Source: Alphaproteobacteria bacterium
GTDB lineage: Bacteria; Pseudomonadota; Alphaproteobacteria; TMED109
NCBI GenBank assembly: GCA_022825705.1
Contig: JAJDWH010000033.1
Span: 173,002 to 237,001 of the forward strand
Direction: 5' to 3'
Length of the DNA stretch: 64,000 nucleotides
Both the position numbers and the translations under genes were made by a program. The first letter of the stretch is position 1. Each line of letters starts with the position of its first letter. Below are positions 8,654 through 19,493 of this stretch, one piece after another. The notes under the pieces were generated by a model that saw only the letters and a list, made by a program, of their open reading frames with translations, ran no database searches and had not been told where the DNA came from.

Positions 8654-11566
8654 TCAGGCGGGCGTGAGCTTGGCCCGGAGAAACTGGCCGGTGTAGCTTT
8701 CCGGCGCCTGCATCACGGTTTCCGGCGATCCCTGCGCGACCACCTGGCCACCGCCGGCGCCGCCTTCCGGTCCCAGGTCGATGATCCAGTCTGCTTGCTT
8801 GATCACGTCGAGGTGGTGTTCGATCACGAGGACCGTGTTGCCCTGGTCAACCAGGGCGTGCAGGACCTGGAGCAACGACCGGACGTCTTCGAAATGAAGG
8901 CCCGTGGTCGGCTCGTCCAGCAGATAGAGAGTCCGGCCAGTCGCCCGTCTTGAGAGTTCCTTCGACAATTTGACCCGCTGGGCCTCGCCGCCCGAAAGCG
9001 TGGTCGCGCGCTGGCCGAGACGGACGTAGCCGAGCCCGACCCGCCGCAGGGTTTCAAGCTTGTCCCGGATGGTCGGAATCGCGGCGAAGAACTGGGCGGC
9101 CGACGTGACATCCATGTCGAGTACGTCAGCGATGGACCGGTCCCGGTAGCGGATCTCGAGCGTTTCCCGATTGTATCGCCGGCCCTTGCATGCATCGCAG
9201 GTGACATAGACCGGCGCCAGGAAGTGCATCTCAATCTTGATCACCCCATCACCTTGACAGGCCTCGCAACGACCTCCCTTGACGTTGAACGAGAAACGGC
9301 CCGGTCGGTACCCGCGTGCGCGCGCTTCAGGCAATTGCGTGAACCACTCCCGAATTGGCCCGAACGCGCCTGTGTACGTGGCCGGATTCGAGCGCGGGGT
9401 TCGCCCGATCGGTGACTGGTCAATGTCGATGACCTTGTCGAACAACCATGAACCCCGGATGCGATCGTCCTGGCGATCCGGATGGGCGAGGGAAGAGCGG
9501 AGGAGCGGATGCAACGTGTCGAGGACCAGGCTCGACTTGCCGCTGCCCGAGACGCCGGTCACGCAGATGAGGAGCCCTGCCGGGACATCGACTTCGACGT
9601 TCCGGAGATTGTTGGTGTTGATGCCGCGCAGGCTGAGCGTTCGCTCCGGCACGGGCCGACGGCGGGTTTCGGGTACGGGAATCGTGCGGGCGCCATTGAG
9701 GTACTGGCCGGTCAGGCTGTCCTCGTGCGCCTTCAGGTCCTCGGGAGTTCCGGTGGCGACGACATGCCCGCCCGTTTCTCCGGCGCCGGGCCCCATGTCC
9801 ACCACGAAGTCGGCAGCCAAAATGGAATCCTCGTCATGCTCCACGACCAGCACCGTGTTGCCTAGGTCCCGAAGGTTCTTGAGCGTTTCGAGCAAGCGCG
9901 CGTTGTCTTTCTGATGAAGCCCGATCGAGGGTTCATCCAGGACGTAGAGGACGCCCGTCAGACCTGACCCGATCTGGGACGCAAGCCGGATCCGCTGGCT
10001 TTCGCCGCCCGAAAGCGTGGCCGAGCCCCGCGCCAGGGTCAGGTATTCGAGGCCGACGTCCATGAGGAACCCGAGCCGCAGCGACAATTCCCGGAGGGTG
10101 CGTTCGGCGATGGTCCGGCTTTGCGCATCGAGCGTGGCCGGAAGTTCGTCGTCTACCCAGGCCTTGGCATCGGCGATCGTCATTTCGGAGACGCTGCCGA
10201 TGTGCCGCTCGCCGATGCGAACGGCCAGCGCCTCGGTCCGGAGTCGATGGCCCTGGCAGGCGTGGCATCGGACCTTGGCGCGGTAGCTGCCCAATTGTTC
10301 GCGTACCGACGGGTCCGAAGCTTCCTGCCAGCGCTTCTCGAGCGACGGAACTACCCCTGGAAATGGGCGGGTCAGCGTGCGGGCCGTGTCCGTGTCTCCG
10401 TACTGGATGGCCACATCGGTTGTCCCGGACCCGTGAAGTATGGTCTCCCGCACGGACTTGGGCAGGCGGCTCCATGGCTTGTCCAGCGAAAATCCGAAAT
10501 GACGCGCCATTCCCTCAAGGGCTTGCAGGTAGTACCCCGACGGCGGCGTTTCCCAGGGCTCGATGGCACCGGCTCGCAGCGTCAGCTTCGGGTTGGGGAT
10601 GATGAGGTCAGGATCGAAGAACTCGACGACGCCGATCCCGCCGCATCGATTGCACCATCCGGATGGACTGTTGAATGAGAACAGCCGTGGCTCTATCTCA
10701 TCGATGGTAAAACCGGAGACGGGGCAGGCAAAGCGGGCCGAGAAGGTCACGCGTTCGGATGAATCAGCATCCTCGGTAATCAGCAGACCGTCGGACAACC
10801 GAAGCGCGGTCTCGGTGCTGTCCGCAAGACGCGATTCAAGGCCTTCCCGGATCACGATGCGGTCCACCACCACTTCGATGTCGTGGTTGCGGTGGCGGTC
10901 GAGCGTGGGTGGGTCGTCGGTCTCGTACAGGATCCCGTCGATCTTGACGCGCTGGAAACCCTGCCGCAGGAGATCTTCCAGGTCCTTTCTGAACTCACCC
11001 TTGCGGTTTCGCACCACGGGACTCAGAAGGAGGAGTCGCGTCCCCGGCGGATGCGCCATCATGGCGTCCACCATTTGCGTAACCGTCTGGCTCGTGATGG
11101 GCAAACCGGTCGTCGGGGAATAGGGAACGCCGACCCGGGCAAACAGAAGTCGCAGGTAGTCCTGAATCTCGGTGACCGTTCCGACGGTTGAGCGGGGATT
11201 GTGCGAAACGTTCTTTTGGTCAACCGCGATGGCGGGGGACAGACCCTCGATCAGGTCGACGTCCGGCTTCTCAACCATCTCGAGAAACTGCCTGGCGTAG
11301 GCGGACAGGCTCTCGACGTAGCGGCGCTGCCCTTCGGCGTAGACCGTGTCGAACGCCAACGACGACTTCCCCGAACCGGATAGTCCAGTAATGACGACGA
11401 GGCGCCCCCGCGGGATCGTCACGTCGATGGACTTCAGGTTGTGCGTGCGGGCACCTCGGATGGCGAGCATGCCGCTTGAACGGTCGGCGGCTTCAGCGGG
11501 ATCCCGAGGCCTGGACGCTGACGTGAACCTGCCCGATAAAGGCGGTTGGATCTTGTGTACGGCCAT
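8654..11566 (-). CDS. uvrA: Excinuclease ABC subunit A
   Basis: Damage-sensing ATPase of nucleotide excision repair, 970 aa. It has two ABC modules: Walker [10 protein letters not shown] and GVSGSGKSS, signatures [12 protein letters not shown] and [12 protein letters not shown], with both Walker B segments reading DEP. The C-terminal zinc module is intact ([11 protein letters not shown] and CDACKG). In the first zinc module one Cys is Ser (CPVSGF), which I recall as common in Alphaproteobacteria. ATG at 11566 is preferred over the internal ATG at 11470 because GGAG precedes it and no ribosome site precedes 11470. The extra 32 N-terminal residues are slightly unusual. It is divergent from ssb; no clear LexA site was seen between them. 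Confidence 0.96.
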   Translation of the reverse strand: MAVHKIQPPLSGRFTSASRPRDPAEAADRSSGMLAIRGARTHNLKSIDVTIPRGRLVVITGLSGSGKSSLAFDTVYAEGQRRYVESLSAYARQFLEMVEKPDVDLIEGLSPAIAVDQKNVSHNPRSTVGTVTEIQDYLRLLFARVGVPYSPTTGLPITSQTVTQMVDAMMAHPPGTRLLLLSPVVRNRKGEFRKDLEDLLRQGFQRVKIDGILYETDDPPTLDRHRNHDIEVVVDRIVIREGLESRLADSTETALRLSDGLLITEDADSSERVTFSARFACPVSGFTIDEIEPRLFSFNSPSGWCNRCGGIGVVEFFDPDLIIPNPKLTLRAGAIEPWETPPSGYYLQALEGMARHFGFSLDKPWSRLPKSVRETILHGSGTTDVAIQYGDTDTARTLTRPFPGVVPSLEKRWQEASDPSVREQLGSYRAKVRCHACQGHRLRTEALAVRIGERHIGSVSEMTIADAKAWVDDELPATLDAQSRTIAERTLRELSLRLGFLMDVGLEYLTLARGSATLSGGESQRIRLASQIGSGLTGVLYVLDEPSIGLHQKDNARLLETLKNLRDLGNTVLVVEHDEDSILAADFVVDMGPGAGETGGHVVATGTPEDLKAHEDSLTGQYLNGARTIPVPETRRRPVPERTLSLRGINTNNLRNVEVDVPAGLLICVTGVSGSGKSSLVLDTLHPLLRSSLAHPDRQDDRIRGSWLFDKVIDIDQSPIGRTPRSNPATYTGAFGPIREWFTQLPEARARGYRPGRFSFNVKGGRCEACQGDGVIKIEMHFLAPVYVTCDACKGRRYNRETLEIRYRDRSIADVLDMDVTSAAQFFAAIPTIRDKLETLRRVGLGYVRLGQRATTLSGGEAQRVKLSKELSRRATGRTLYLLDEPTTGLHFEDVRSLLQVLHALVDQGNTVLVIEHHLDVIKQADWIIDLGPEGGAGGGQVVAQGSPETVMQAPESYTGQFLRAKLTPA

Positions 11567-11763
11567 CGGTACATCCGCTCCGGAAGCGAGGCTATTTTAG
11601 CCGCCGGAACGGCACGCAACTGCCAGTGCCAGTACCGCCATATGGCCGCAAATGCGGAACGGCGCGGCCGAATCGTGTATATTTTCCGAATACATGGTAC
11701 TGCAGAGTGCGCAGACTTCCTTATCAAGATAAAGAGTGCTGAATCGAGTCAAGGAAACGATTT

Positions 11764-12231
11764 ATGGTGATGAGTGTTAACAAGGTAATTCTATTGGGGA
11801 ATGTTGGGCGTGATCCTGAAATCCGTGAGCTTCCGAACGGCGGACGCGTGGCCAACTTTTCGATCGCCACGGAAGAGCGCTGGCGTGACAAGCAGACCGG
11901 TGAGCAGCGCGAGCGAACCGAGTGGCACCGGATAGTGGTGTTCAATCCGATGCTGATCGATATTGTCGATGACCGGGTCTTCAAGGGAACCCGCGTATAC
12001 ATCGAAGGCCAGCTCCAAACCCGCCGCTGGCAAGATCCTTCGGGTTACGACCGGTTTACGACGGAGATTGCGCTGCAGCGTTTTGGCAGCCGCATCATCG
12101 TGCTGAACGACCGTCGCTACGACGACAGTCATGACGATTCGGCAGCGGCAAGGAGTCGCGGAACGTACCCATCCCGGACGCAGGCCGAACATTCACACGA
12201 CGCTGATTTCGACGAAGAAGTGCCGTTCTAG
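11764..12231 (+). CDS. ssb: Single-stranded DNA-binding protein
   Basis: Tetrameric OB-fold protein that coats single-stranded DNA in replication and repair; 155 aa. The OB domain covers about residues 1-112 with NKVILLGNVGRDPE and WHRIVVF. A short polar linker leads to the acidic tip DFDEEVPF, the docking tail for partner proteins. It starts at ATG 11764 with AAGGA 8 bases upstream; an in-frame ATG lies two codons on. Its position beside uvrA and before gyrA is standard for Alphaproteobacteria. Confidence 0.96.
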   Translation: MVMSVNKVILLGNVGRDPEIRELPNGGRVANFSIATEERWRDKQTGEQRERTEWHRIVVFNPMLIDIVDDRVFKGTRVYIEGQLQTRRWQDPSGYDRFTTEIALQRFGSRIIVLNDRRYDDSHDDSAAARSRGTYPSRTQAEHSHDADFDEEVPF

Positions 12232-12298
12232 GTGCTGTTCCGGCGGCCCACGATCCGAGTCGCCCCCGCCTGTTTCCATCACTCGCAGTTGCTGAAAT

Positions 12299-15004
12299 AT
12301 GACTTCTGAAGCCGGTCCAGGACAAGGCGTGCCGCCTGCCGGAGACGCAGTCTCGACCGTAACGATCGTGGATGAGATGCGCCGGTCGTATCTCGACTAT
12401 GCCATGAGCGTGATCGTGAGCAGGGCGCTCCCGGACGCCCGCGATGGCCTCAAGCCAGTGCACCGCCGGATTCTCTACGCGATGTTTGAGAACGGATACG
12501 GCTGGAACCGGCCGTACCGCAAGTCGGCGCGCGTGGTCGGCGACGTGATGGGGAAGTACCACCCGCACGGGGACAGCGCCATTTACGACGCGATGGTCCG
12601 AATGGCGCAGGACTTCTCGATGCGGCTCGAGCTGATCGACGGACAGGGGAATTTCGGCTCTATCGACGGCGATCCGCCCGCGGCCATGCGGTACACCGAA
12701 GTGCGGATGGCGCGGGCGGCCGCCACGATGCTGGAAGACATCGAGTTCGAGACCGTCGATTTTCAGGACAACTACGATGCTTCGGCCTCAGAGCCGTCAG
12801 TGTTGCCCGCGCGATTTCCCAACTTGCTGGTGAATGGGACCGGCGGAATCGCTGTCGGGATGGCGACCAACGTGCCGCCCCACAATCTGGTCGAGGTCAT
12901 CTCGGCCTGCCTGGCGCTGATCGAGGAGCCAACCCTCTCCGTCCAGGCGCTGACCCGGTACATCCCGGGACCGGATTTCCCGACCGGTGGACTGATCATC
13001 GGTCGGCGCGGGTGCCTGGAGGGCTACTGCACGGGCCGTGGTCGGGTGGTCATGCGCGGCCGGGCGACGGTGGAGGATCGAGGGAAGAAACGCTCGTCCA
13101 TCATCATCAGCGAGATACCCTTCCAGGTCATCAAGGCCCGCATGATTGAGCAGATCGCCGACCGGGTGCGGAGCAAGGACATCGAAGGAGTGAGTGCACT
13201 CCGCGACGAGTCCGATCGTGACGGCCTGCGCATCGTGGTCGAGTTGAAGGGGGGCACGACCCCGGCCGTCGTGCTCAACCAGCTGTACAAGTTCACCAGC
13301 CTCCAGACATCGTTCGGGATCAACGCGCTCGCGCTTCACGATGGAAAGCCTGAATGCCTCGACCTGAAGCAGCTGCTCGAGGCCTTTCTCTCGTTCCGCG
13401 AGAGCGTCATCACCAAGCGAACACTGTTTCTGCTGAAGAAGGCCCGGGCGCAGGCGCACGTGCTGCTGGGGCTCGTGATCGCCGTAGCGAATCTCGACGC
13501 CGTGATAGCCCTGATTCGTGCGGCGGCGGATGCGGCCGCGGCGCGCGAACAACTCGTCAGCCGCGCCTGGCCGGCCGCGGAGGTCGGAACCTACCTTGAG
13601 CTAATTGCGGAGCCGGGCCGGGAGATGGCTGCGGACGGCACGTGCCGGCTTACCGAGCGTCAGGCAAAGGCCATCTTGGATCTGCAGCTTCACCGATTGA
13701 CCGGCCTGGAGCGGGAAAAGATCGGCAGTGAGTTGCAGGACAAGGCGAAGGAAATTGATAGCTATCTGGAAACCCTGCGTTCCCGACCCCGATTGCTGGA
13801 AATTCTCCGAGCCGAACTGGAGCAGATTCGCGATCAGTTTGGGACACCGCGCCGAACCGAAATCATTGATGGTGACGAAGATGCTGATCGAGACGACCTG
13901 ATCGAGCGCGAAGACATGGTGGTGACGCTTACGCGGGATGGTTACGTCAAGCGTACTGAGCTGGCCGCCTACCGATCGCAACGCCGGGGCGGCAAGGGCC
14001 GCTCCGCGATGGCGGTCAAGGACGACGATTTTGTCACCCATGTATTCACGGCCAGTACCCATGACCCGGTGCTGTTCTTCACGTCGCACGGCATCGTTCA
14101 TCGCCGGAAAGTGTACGACCTGCCACTCGGTACGCCGCAAGCGCGCGGCCGTCCGATCGTGAACGTGCTGCGTATCGATGGCGAGGAGCAAATCACGACC
14201 ATGCTGCCGCAGCCTTCGGAAGGGGCTGATGAGGAAGCCGCTTCCGAGCTGGTGTTCGCGACACGTGCGGGTTACGTCCGCCGCAATCGGATGTCGGATT
14301 TCGCCTCGATCAACGTGAACGGCAAGATCGCCATGAAGCTCGATCCCGAGGACACGTTGGTAGAGGTGGCAGAGGTATCGCCCGACATGGATCTCATGCT
14401 GGCGACCCGACGGGGTAGGGCCATCCGGTTTCCCATGGATGAAGTGCGGGTCTTCGTTGGTCGTGCATCGCGCGGGGTGAGGGGCGTCCGCTTCCAAGAG
14501 AAACAGCACGATGAAGTGATTGGAATGTCGGTGCTTCCACACACGGACGCCCCGCTGGAGCTTCGAAAGCAGTACCTGCGCTATACCGCGAGCCTCCGGC
14601 GTAACGAAACACCCGTTGATCCGCCGGAGACCGCAGCGCTCAAGCAGCTGGCAGCCGAGGAAGTATTCGTGCTGTCCGTGACAGAACAGGGATTTGGGAA
14701 GCAAACCTCATCGCACGAGTATCGGACGACAGCAAGAGGGGGGCAGGGCGTGATCAACATCCAGACGGTGGGTCGTAATGGTCCTGCGGTCTGCTGTTTC
14801 CCGGTTGCCCAGACGGATGAGGTAATGGTCGTGACGGATCTGGGGCGCATCATTCGTTGCCCGGTGAGCGACATCCGGGTGGCCGGTCGGGGTGCTCAGG
14901 GCGTTCGGGTGCTGCGTCTCGACAGCAGCGAGAAGGTAGTGTCGGTGACGCGCTTCGATGCATCAGAGGACGATGAGGCCGCGGGCAGGCCGCCGCCCAC
15001 CTGA
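12299..15004 (+). CDS. gyrA: DNA gyrase subunit A
   Basis: Breakage-reunion subunit of the type II topoisomerase that introduces negative supercoils; 901 aa. The catalytic Tyr is residue 132 in [11 protein letters not shown]. The quinolone-pocket positions equal to E. coli Ser83 and Asp87 are both wild type (HGDSAIYD). The C-terminal wrapping domain begins near residue 530 and contains the GyrA box QRRGGKG, which separates it from ParC. Start ATG at 12299. It is followed by coaD after 41 bases. Confidence 0.97.
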   Translation: MTSEAGPGQGVPPAGDAVSTVTIVDEMRRSYLDYAMSVIVSRALPDARDGLKPVHRRILYAMFENGYGWNRPYRKSARVVGDVMGKYHPHGDSAIYDAMVRMAQDFSMRLELIDGQGNFGSIDGDPPAAMRYTEVRMARAAATMLEDIEFETVDFQDNYDASASEPSVLPARFPNLLVNGTGGIAVGMATNVPPHNLVEVISACLALIEEPTLSVQALTRYIPGPDFPTGGLIIGRRGCLEGYCTGRGRVVMRGRATVEDRGKKRSSIIISEIPFQVIKARMIEQIADRVRSKDIEGVSALRDESDRDGLRIVVELKGGTTPAVVLNQLYKFTSLQTSFGINALALHDGKPECLDLKQLLEAFLSFRESVITKRTLFLLKKARAQAHVLLGLVIAVANLDAVIALIRAAADAAAAREQLVSRAWPAAEVGTYLELIAEPGREMAADGTCRLTERQAKAILDLQLHRLTGLEREKIGSELQDKAKEIDSYLETLRSRPRLLEILRAELEQIRDQFGTPRRTEIIDGDEDADRDDLIEREDMVVTLTRDGYVKRTELAAYRSQRRGGKGRSAMAVKDDDFVTHVFTASTHDPVLFFTSHGIVHRRKVYDLPLGTPQARGRPIVNVLRIDGEEQITTMLPQPSEGADEEAASELVFATRAGYVRRNRMSDFASINVNGKIAMKLDPEDTLVEVAEVSPDMDLMLATRRGRAIRFPMDEVRVFVGRASRGVRGVRFQEKQHDEVIGMSVLPHTDAPLELRKQYLRYTASLRRNETPVDPPETAALKQLAAEEVFVLSVTEQGFGKQTSSHEYRTTARGGQGVINIQTVGRNGPAVCCFPVAQTDEVMVVTDLGRIIRCPVSDIRVAGRGAQGVRVLRLDSSEKVVSVTRFDASEDDEAAGRPPPT

Positions 15005-15045
15005 ATTCCGGAAGAAATGAGCAGCAACGATGGTGAGATTGCCTG

Positions 15046-15552
15046 ATGCCTGAGCGCATTGCCGTGTACCCAGGAACCTTCGACCCGGTGACGACTGGGC
15101 ATCTGGACATCATCCAGCGGGCGACGCGCATTTGCGATCGACTGGTGGTCGGTGTTGCCGACAACGTTGACAAGCGGCCCCTGTTCACGCCGGATGAGCG
15201 GTCCGACATGGTGCAGGGCGAGATCGACGCCCTTGCGGGAAAACTGGACGCAAGGGTCGAGGTTCAGACGTTCGCGATCCTGCTGACCAAGTTTGTCGAC
15301 GAAGTGGGCGGATCGATTATTGTGCGCGGACTGCGGGCCGTGACGGACTTTGACTACGAGTTTCAAATGGCTGGAATGAACGCCCGGCTGCGGCCTGACA
15401 TAGAGACCGTGTTTCTCATGGCGAGTGAGCGCCATCAATTCATTGCGTCTCGCCTGGTCAAGGAAATCTGCCTCCTTGGAGGCGACATTTCCGGCTTCGT
15501 GTCGCCGCGGATCCTTGCACGAATCAACGACCGCATTCAGCAATCTTCATAA
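15046..15552 (+). CDS. coaD: Phosphopantetheine adenylyltransferase
   Basis: Penultimate step of coenzyme A synthesis: 4'-phosphopantetheine + ATP to dephospho-CoA; 168 aa, the normal length. The nucleotidyl-transferase motif TTGHLDII follows YPGTFDP at the N-terminus. VRGLRAVTDFDYEFQM and ISGFVSPRI are family signatures. It begins 41 bases after gyrA and is followed 11 bases later by a cyclophilin gene, the usual alphaproteobacterial order. Confidence 0.96.
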   Translation: MPERIAVYPGTFDPVTTGHLDIIQRATRICDRLVVGVADNVDKRPLFTPDERSDMVQGEIDALAGKLDARVEVQTFAILLTKFVDEVGGSIIVRGLRAVTDFDYEFQMAGMNARLRPDIETVFLMASERHQFIASRLVKEICLLGGDISGFVSPRILARINDRIQQSS

Positions 15553-15563
15553 GGAACTTCGGA

Positions 15564-16112
15564 ATGCCTTGGACAATTCCCACTTCACTCGTCGCCGGCG
15601 GCTTCGCCCTGTTGGGCCTTGGTATCGCGGCTACGGCGCAAGCTGAGGAGCAAGATCGTATTCACATGGAACTCAAGGACGGGACCGTCGTGATCAAGCT
15701 CCGGCCTGACCTCGCTCCGAACCATGTCGCTCGGATCAGTGAACTGATAAGGGACGGTTTCTACGATGGGCTGAAGTTCCATCGGGTGATTGACGGGTTC
15801 ATGGCGCAGACCGGGGATCCTCTGGGCAATGGCACGGGTGGATCTGGCCAGAACATTGCCGCGGAGTTCTCGGATTTCCCGCACATTCGGGGCACGGTCT
15901 CGATGGCCCGAGCGCAGGATCCGAACAGCGCTGACAGCCAATTCTTCATCGTGTTCGACGAAGCCCGGTTCCTTGATGGCCAGTACACGGTCTGGGGAGA
16001 GGTCGAAGAGGGGATGGAACATGTCGACGCCATCAAGCGCGGCGACAATCAGCGGAACGGGATGGTGACGGACCCTGACATAATTGTCCGGATGTACTTT
16101 CCGGAAAGCTAA
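15564..16112 (+). CDS. Exported cyclophilin-type peptidyl-prolyl isomerase
   Basis: Cyclophilin of 182 aa with an N-terminal signal peptide (about residues 1-27, ending ATAQAEE), so probably periplasmic. The fold is shown by FHRVIDGFMAQTGDP, GTVSMARA, NSADSQFFIVF and FLDGQYTVWGEV. The catalytic Arg in FHRV and the Gln/Phe pair in FMAQ and QFFI are present. The ribosome site AAGGAAC is 8 bases before the ATG. It probably shares a transcript with coaD. Confidence 0.93.
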   Translation: MPWTIPTSLVAGGFALLGLGIAATAQAEEQDRIHMELKDGTVVIKLRPDLAPNHVARISELIRDGFYDGLKFHRVIDGFMAQTGDPLGNGTGGSGQNIAAEFSDFPHIRGTVSMARAQDPNSADSQFFIVFDEARFLDGQYTVWGEVEEGMEHVDAIKRGDNQRNGMVTDPDIIVRMYFPES

Positions 16113-16143
16113 ACGTTGAAGGAACGGTCCGGAGTCCGCCAGA

Positions 16144-16149
16144 TATACT
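16144..16149 (+). promoter_or_regulatory. Possible -10 element of tRNA-Lys
   Basis: TATACT lies 12 bases before the first tRNA base, a suitable position for a -10 box. A TTGAAG upstream (16116-16121) is 22 bases away, too far for a normal -35, so only the -10 is reported. Confidence 0.35.
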
Positions 16150-16161
16150 GATCTCGGTCAA

Positions 16162-16237
16162 GAGCCTGTAGCTCAGTCGGTAGAGCAACTGACTTTTAAT
16201 CAGTAGGTCCAGGGTTCGAATCCCTGCGGGCTCACCA
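16162..16237 (+). tRNA. tRNA-Lys (TTT)
   Basis: A 76-nt cloverleaf with encoded CCA. Acceptor arms GAGCCTG and CGGGCTC pair with one G-T. Anticodon stem ACTGA/TCAGT holds loop CTTTTAA with anticodon TTT at 16195-16197. The D-loop GCTCAGTCGGTAGAGC and T-loop GGTTCGAATCC are canonical. It reads both lysine codons. Confidence 0.97.
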
Positions 16238-16575
16238 ATTCAAACAACGCGTTCGACTGGAACCGGTCATCAGCAGGTTTGAAGAAGTCACCGACCAGTC
16301 ACCACTCGATCGCGCTGCGCTGAGTTGCCGACACCTGCGCATAGTTTGCGTCGCTGGGTAGGCCATGGTTCACGGGCCGTCGCGAAAATTGCTCGATCAC
16401 GAAGGGGAGGCGCCGGTCGGCCAGCCAAGAAACCGTCCGTCCGAAAGCCCTTCCAATTTCGAAACCCCGGCTTCAGTCCGGACCGGTTCGTTCCGGTCCC
16501 GCGAGCAGACGTACTTGCGGGGACCCGCTGTCGTTCCGTGCCATGTGGCCCTGCAGCGGAGGACGGGATCGGAAA
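16238..16575. other. Gene-free stretch after tRNA-Lys
   Basis: About 340 bases. Open frames here have no ribosome site or family resemblance, and the longest is antisense to the end of the permease gene. No terminator with a T-run was seen. Confidence 0.5.
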
Positions 16576-18321
16576 TCAGTCAGGCCCTCGAGGCTGCAGT
16601 CGGATCGTCAGGATGTCGGTGTCGTGATACTGCTGGTGCCGTACCGACGTGGCGTAGTGACGGAGCAGCCGCAACGGTGTCTCTGCTTCGTTGGGAAGAT
16701 CCGTGACGCCTTCGCTCAACATCGCAAGCTGATCTTCCAAATTCATCCCGGTACCACCGGCGATGAATTCCAGATCCGCTGACAGTTCATCGGCCCGCGC
16801 CACCACGAGCAGCTGGCGATTCGCGTCTTGGCTGCCGTCCCCCAGCAATAGGTGAACTGCTTCTTCGCCGACGGCCCGCAGTCGGACCGCCATCTGCTCG
16901 TCGAATTGCGTTCGCCGTGCAAAGTCGGACAGGAATTCGTCAATCTCGGTCAGTGCATCGCTGGAGAGAGCAGTGCGCAAGCGCCTGGGTCTCTTGCTGG
17001 TCAGATCGAGAAAGCCGGACAGGACAATGACGCAGATCCCTCCGGCAGTCATGCCATGGCCCAGTAGTGCTCCCCAGGCACCCTGCAGGAACTCCGGGTA
17101 GACCAGGTCGAACTGGAAGGCGAGGCCGACCCAAAAGGCGAAACCGACGATCAGGCTCTTTCGGTAGTCAAGCCCGTCGTTGATGAGGATCTTCACACCG
17201 AAGACAAACAGGAGGGCGATGAGCACTGCGAGGTAGGCACCCACCACGGGGCCCGGCATCGCGACGATGGCGGCCACTGGTTTCGGCAGGAACGCCAGCA
17301 CAATGAACAGCAGGCCGACGCACACGCCGACGGAGCGGGCGCCGACGCCGGTCAGCTCGGCGATCGAGATGCTGTTCCCGTACGTTGTGTTGGGAACTGT
17401 CCCGCTGATGCCAGACATGAGGTTGCCGAGGCCGTCAGCATTGATGGCTCCCTGGACAGACCGGAAGTCTATGGCGCGCTGCCGGCGCCAGGAGGCCCGC
17501 TGGATGGCGATAGCATCGCCCAACGTGTCCATTGCCCCGACCAGCGTAATGATCAGAAATCCAGGGAGTAGGGCCCAGAATGTGGCATCGAAACTCAAGT
17601 CGAGGCCTGGGTAAGCGCTGAAGGAGGGAAGACCGATCCACGGGGCGTCCGCGACACGACTGACGTCATAAATGCCGAATGCCAATCCGGCGAGACCGCC
17701 GGCAACGAGCCCGACAGCAGGGGCCCAGACACGCAAGGTTCCGGTGAATCTCAGCGCAATCAGGATGATGGCGGCCAGGGTGATGACCGCGGTGACAGGT
17801 CCGGCAGCTGGCGAAACGCCTTCCGGAATATCCATGAACTTACGGAAGACAATGGGCGTGATGCTCACCGGAATGAGCATGAGCACGGTGCCGGCAACGG
17901 TGGGCGTAAACACGCGCCGCAGCGCAGCCATCTTGGCGCCGAGGATGAACTGCACGAAGGAGGAGGCAACGATGAGGGTGGCCAGCAATCCCGGCCCGCC
18001 TTGCTCGAGTGCCGTTACGCTGACCGCCAGGAATGCCGAGGTGCTGCCCATCACCAGGATGTATCCCGCTCCCAGCCTCCCGATGCGGACTGCCTGCACG
18101 ATCGTGGCTATCCCGCTCACCAACAGCGCTGCGAATACTGCCCAGGTGAGGTAGGCCTCGCTCTCGCCGGCCGTCGTGATGAGCACCGCCGGTATGAAGA
18201 CCACGCCGGCAGCGGACAGGGCGGTGTACTGGAGCCCCAAGCCAATAGTTAAGGGAATGGAGGGGCGTTCATCGGCCTCGTAACGGACCCCGTGATTGAT
18301 GGCGGGAGGAGCTGTAGCCAT
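16576..18321 (-). CDS. NCS2-family nucleobase permease with a C-terminal degenerate HATPase-like domain
   Basis: Inner-membrane permease for xanthine, uric acid or uracil; 581 aa, more than 100 longer than a plain NCS2 carrier. Residues 1-443 are the carrier: LGLQYTALSAAGVVFIPAVLI at the start, repeated Gly-rich helices, and the motif NTTYGNSISIAELTGVGAR that lines the substrate site. Residues 444-581 form a soluble tail. Helix DFARRTQFDEQMAVRLRAVGEEAVHLLL resembles the N-box helix of GHKL/anti-sigma ATPases, and the end PLRLLRHYATSV followed by ILTIRL resembles its closing helix and strand. The N-box Asn is absent and the G-boxes are poor, so ATP binding is doubtful. The gene is divergent from the tungstate operon. 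Carrier certain, substrate and tail tentative. Confidence 0.85.
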   Translation of the reverse strand: MATAPPAINHGVRYEADERPSIPLTIGLGLQYTALSAAGVVFIPAVLITTAGESEAYLTWAVFAALLVSGIATIVQAVRIGRLGAGYILVMGSTSAFLAVSVTALEQGGPGLLATLIVASSFVQFILGAKMAALRRVFTPTVAGTVLMLIPVSITPIVFRKFMDIPEGVSPAAGPVTAVITLAAIILIALRFTGTLRVWAPAVGLVAGGLAGLAFGIYDVSRVADAPWIGLPSFSAYPGLDLSFDATFWALLPGFLIITLVGAMDTLGDAIAIQRASWRRQRAIDFRSVQGAINADGLGNLMSGISGTVPNTTYGNSISIAELTGVGARSVGVCVGLLFIVLAFLPKPVAAIVAMPGPVVGAYLAVLIALLFVFGVKILINDGLDYRKSLIVGFAFWVGLAFQFDLVYPEFLQGAWGALLGHGMTAGGICVIVLSGFLDLTSKRPRRLRTALSSDALTEIDEFLSDFARRTQFDEQMAVRLRAVGEEAVHLLLGDGSQDANRQLLVVARADELSADLEFIAGGTGMNLEDQLAMLSEGVTDLPNEAETPLRLLRHYATSVRHQQYHDTDILTIRLQPRGPD

Positions 18322-18785
18322 TGTTGGACTCGAAACAATATGGTCGGGACTGGTACACCAGGAAGTCGAACTGCCGGGCGGAAACCCGGAGGATAGTGCA
18401 ATAGGCCGGAACGGCCCGCGCAGTGCGGCTCACGGCATTCCGCGCGATGCCGGGCTGGCGCCCGTCTGTCGTCCGCCGCGGCTCGTGACGGAGGTCACCT
18501 TCCTGTCCGGCAGCTTGACCACCATTGGGGGGCGATGCCGCAAGGCTCCCCGGCGACCCTGCGGGCAGCGGACCTGGGCGCCTCGGTGAGACCTCCGGCG
18601 GATCCAAGGGGCCGAGGCCTTAATCGCTCCGGAGATGCGTCGATGGACCGCGTTCGCCGCTCGCCAAGCCATCAAGTCCCCTGAAGGTATTCGGGCTGTT
18701 TGATCCCTTTGGCACCTAGCTTGAGTAAGGTGGATTTAACAGCGCTTTTTTGTTTTTCTTTCGTAAAGAGGAAGGAATCACGACA
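18322..18785. other. Divergent intergenic region between the permease and the tungstate operon
   Basis: About 460 bases that must carry promoters for both sides. A T-rich block (18745-18762) sits just before the AGGAAGGA ribosome site of tupB. Short GC-rich inverted repeats such as CTCCGGAG are present. I looked for a Moco/Tuco-type or purine-type riboswitch but could not establish one by eye. Confidence 0.4.
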
Positions 18786-19493
18786 ATGGGTAGCTTTTTG
18801 GCGAGTCTGGGCGAGGCAGTGGGGTTGATCGTGACCGGTGACCCGGACCTCCTGGAGATCATCGGGCTGTCGCTCCGAGTCACGCTGACCGCTGTTGCTG
18901 CCGCCTGCGTCATTGGCTTGCCGACCGGTGCGGTCGTCGGCGCGCTTCGATTCCCTGGCCGGTCGCTGGCAGGGGTCGTCCTCAATTCCCTGATGGGCCT
19001 GCCCCCAGTGGTCGTGGGACTGATGGTCTACATGGCTCTGTCGGCCGGTGGACCGCTGGGACCGCTCGGGCTGCTCTACACGCCGACAGCCATGATCATT
19101 GCGCAGACGATCCTGGTCACACCGATCGTCGCGGCGTTGACCAAGCAGATAGTGGAAGACCTCCATGCAGACTATGCCGAGCAGTTTGCCTCCCTTGAGG
19201 TCGGCCCCTTCGATCGAGTGGTCGCACTGTTGTGGGATGCGCGATTCAGCCTCATGACAGTGGCGCTGGCGGGGTTCGGGCGCGCGGTCGCTGAGGTGGG
19301 TGCCGTGATCATGGTTGGCGGCAACATCAACCACGTGACCCGTGTCATGACCACCACCATTGCCCTGGAGACCTCGAAGGGCAACCTTGAAGTCGCCCTG
19401 GCCCTAGGCGTCGTCCTTCTCACCATCGCCTTGATCGTGAACGGGGCCGTGATGACATTCAGGGCTACGGCAGCGCGGGTGACGTATGCTTGA
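18786..19493 (+). CDS. tupB: Tungstate ABC transporter permease
   Basis: Inner-membrane channel of the TupABC tungstate importer; 235 aa. It has about five membrane helices of the binding-protein-dependent (BPD) permease type, with the family-typical segments GLPPVVVGLMVYM, AEVGAVIMVGGNI and TTTIALETSKGN. ATG 18786 is chosen over the upstream in-frame codon because the strong AGGAAGGA site is 8-9 bases before it. It overlaps the ATPase gene by 8 bases. TupB rather than ModB is supported by the sequence of the third gene's product. Confidence 0.9.
   Translation: MGSFLASLGEAVGLIVTGDPDLLEIIGLSLRVTLTAVAAACVIGLPTGAVVGALRFPGRSLAGVVLNSLMGLPPVVVGLMVYMALSAGGPLGPLGLLYTPTAMIIAQTILVTPIVAALTKQIVEDLHADYAEQFASLEVGPFDRVVALLWDARFSLMTVALAGFGRAVAEVGAVIMVGGNINHVTRVMTTTIALETSKGNLEVALALGVVLLTIALIVNGAVMTFRATAARVTYA

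Noticed and set aside
11567..11763. LexA/SOS box between uvrA and ssb
   Set aside because: Looked for GAAC-N7-GAAC and CTG-N10-CAG. Only imperfect spacings were found, so no site is called.
13601..14704. 367-codon open frame on the minus strand
   Set aside because: Shadow of gyrA, with no recognisable domain.
18600..18785. Moco/Tuco-type riboswitch before tupB
   Set aside because: GC-rich inverted repeats exist but I could not match the known consensus by eye; a covariance search is needed.
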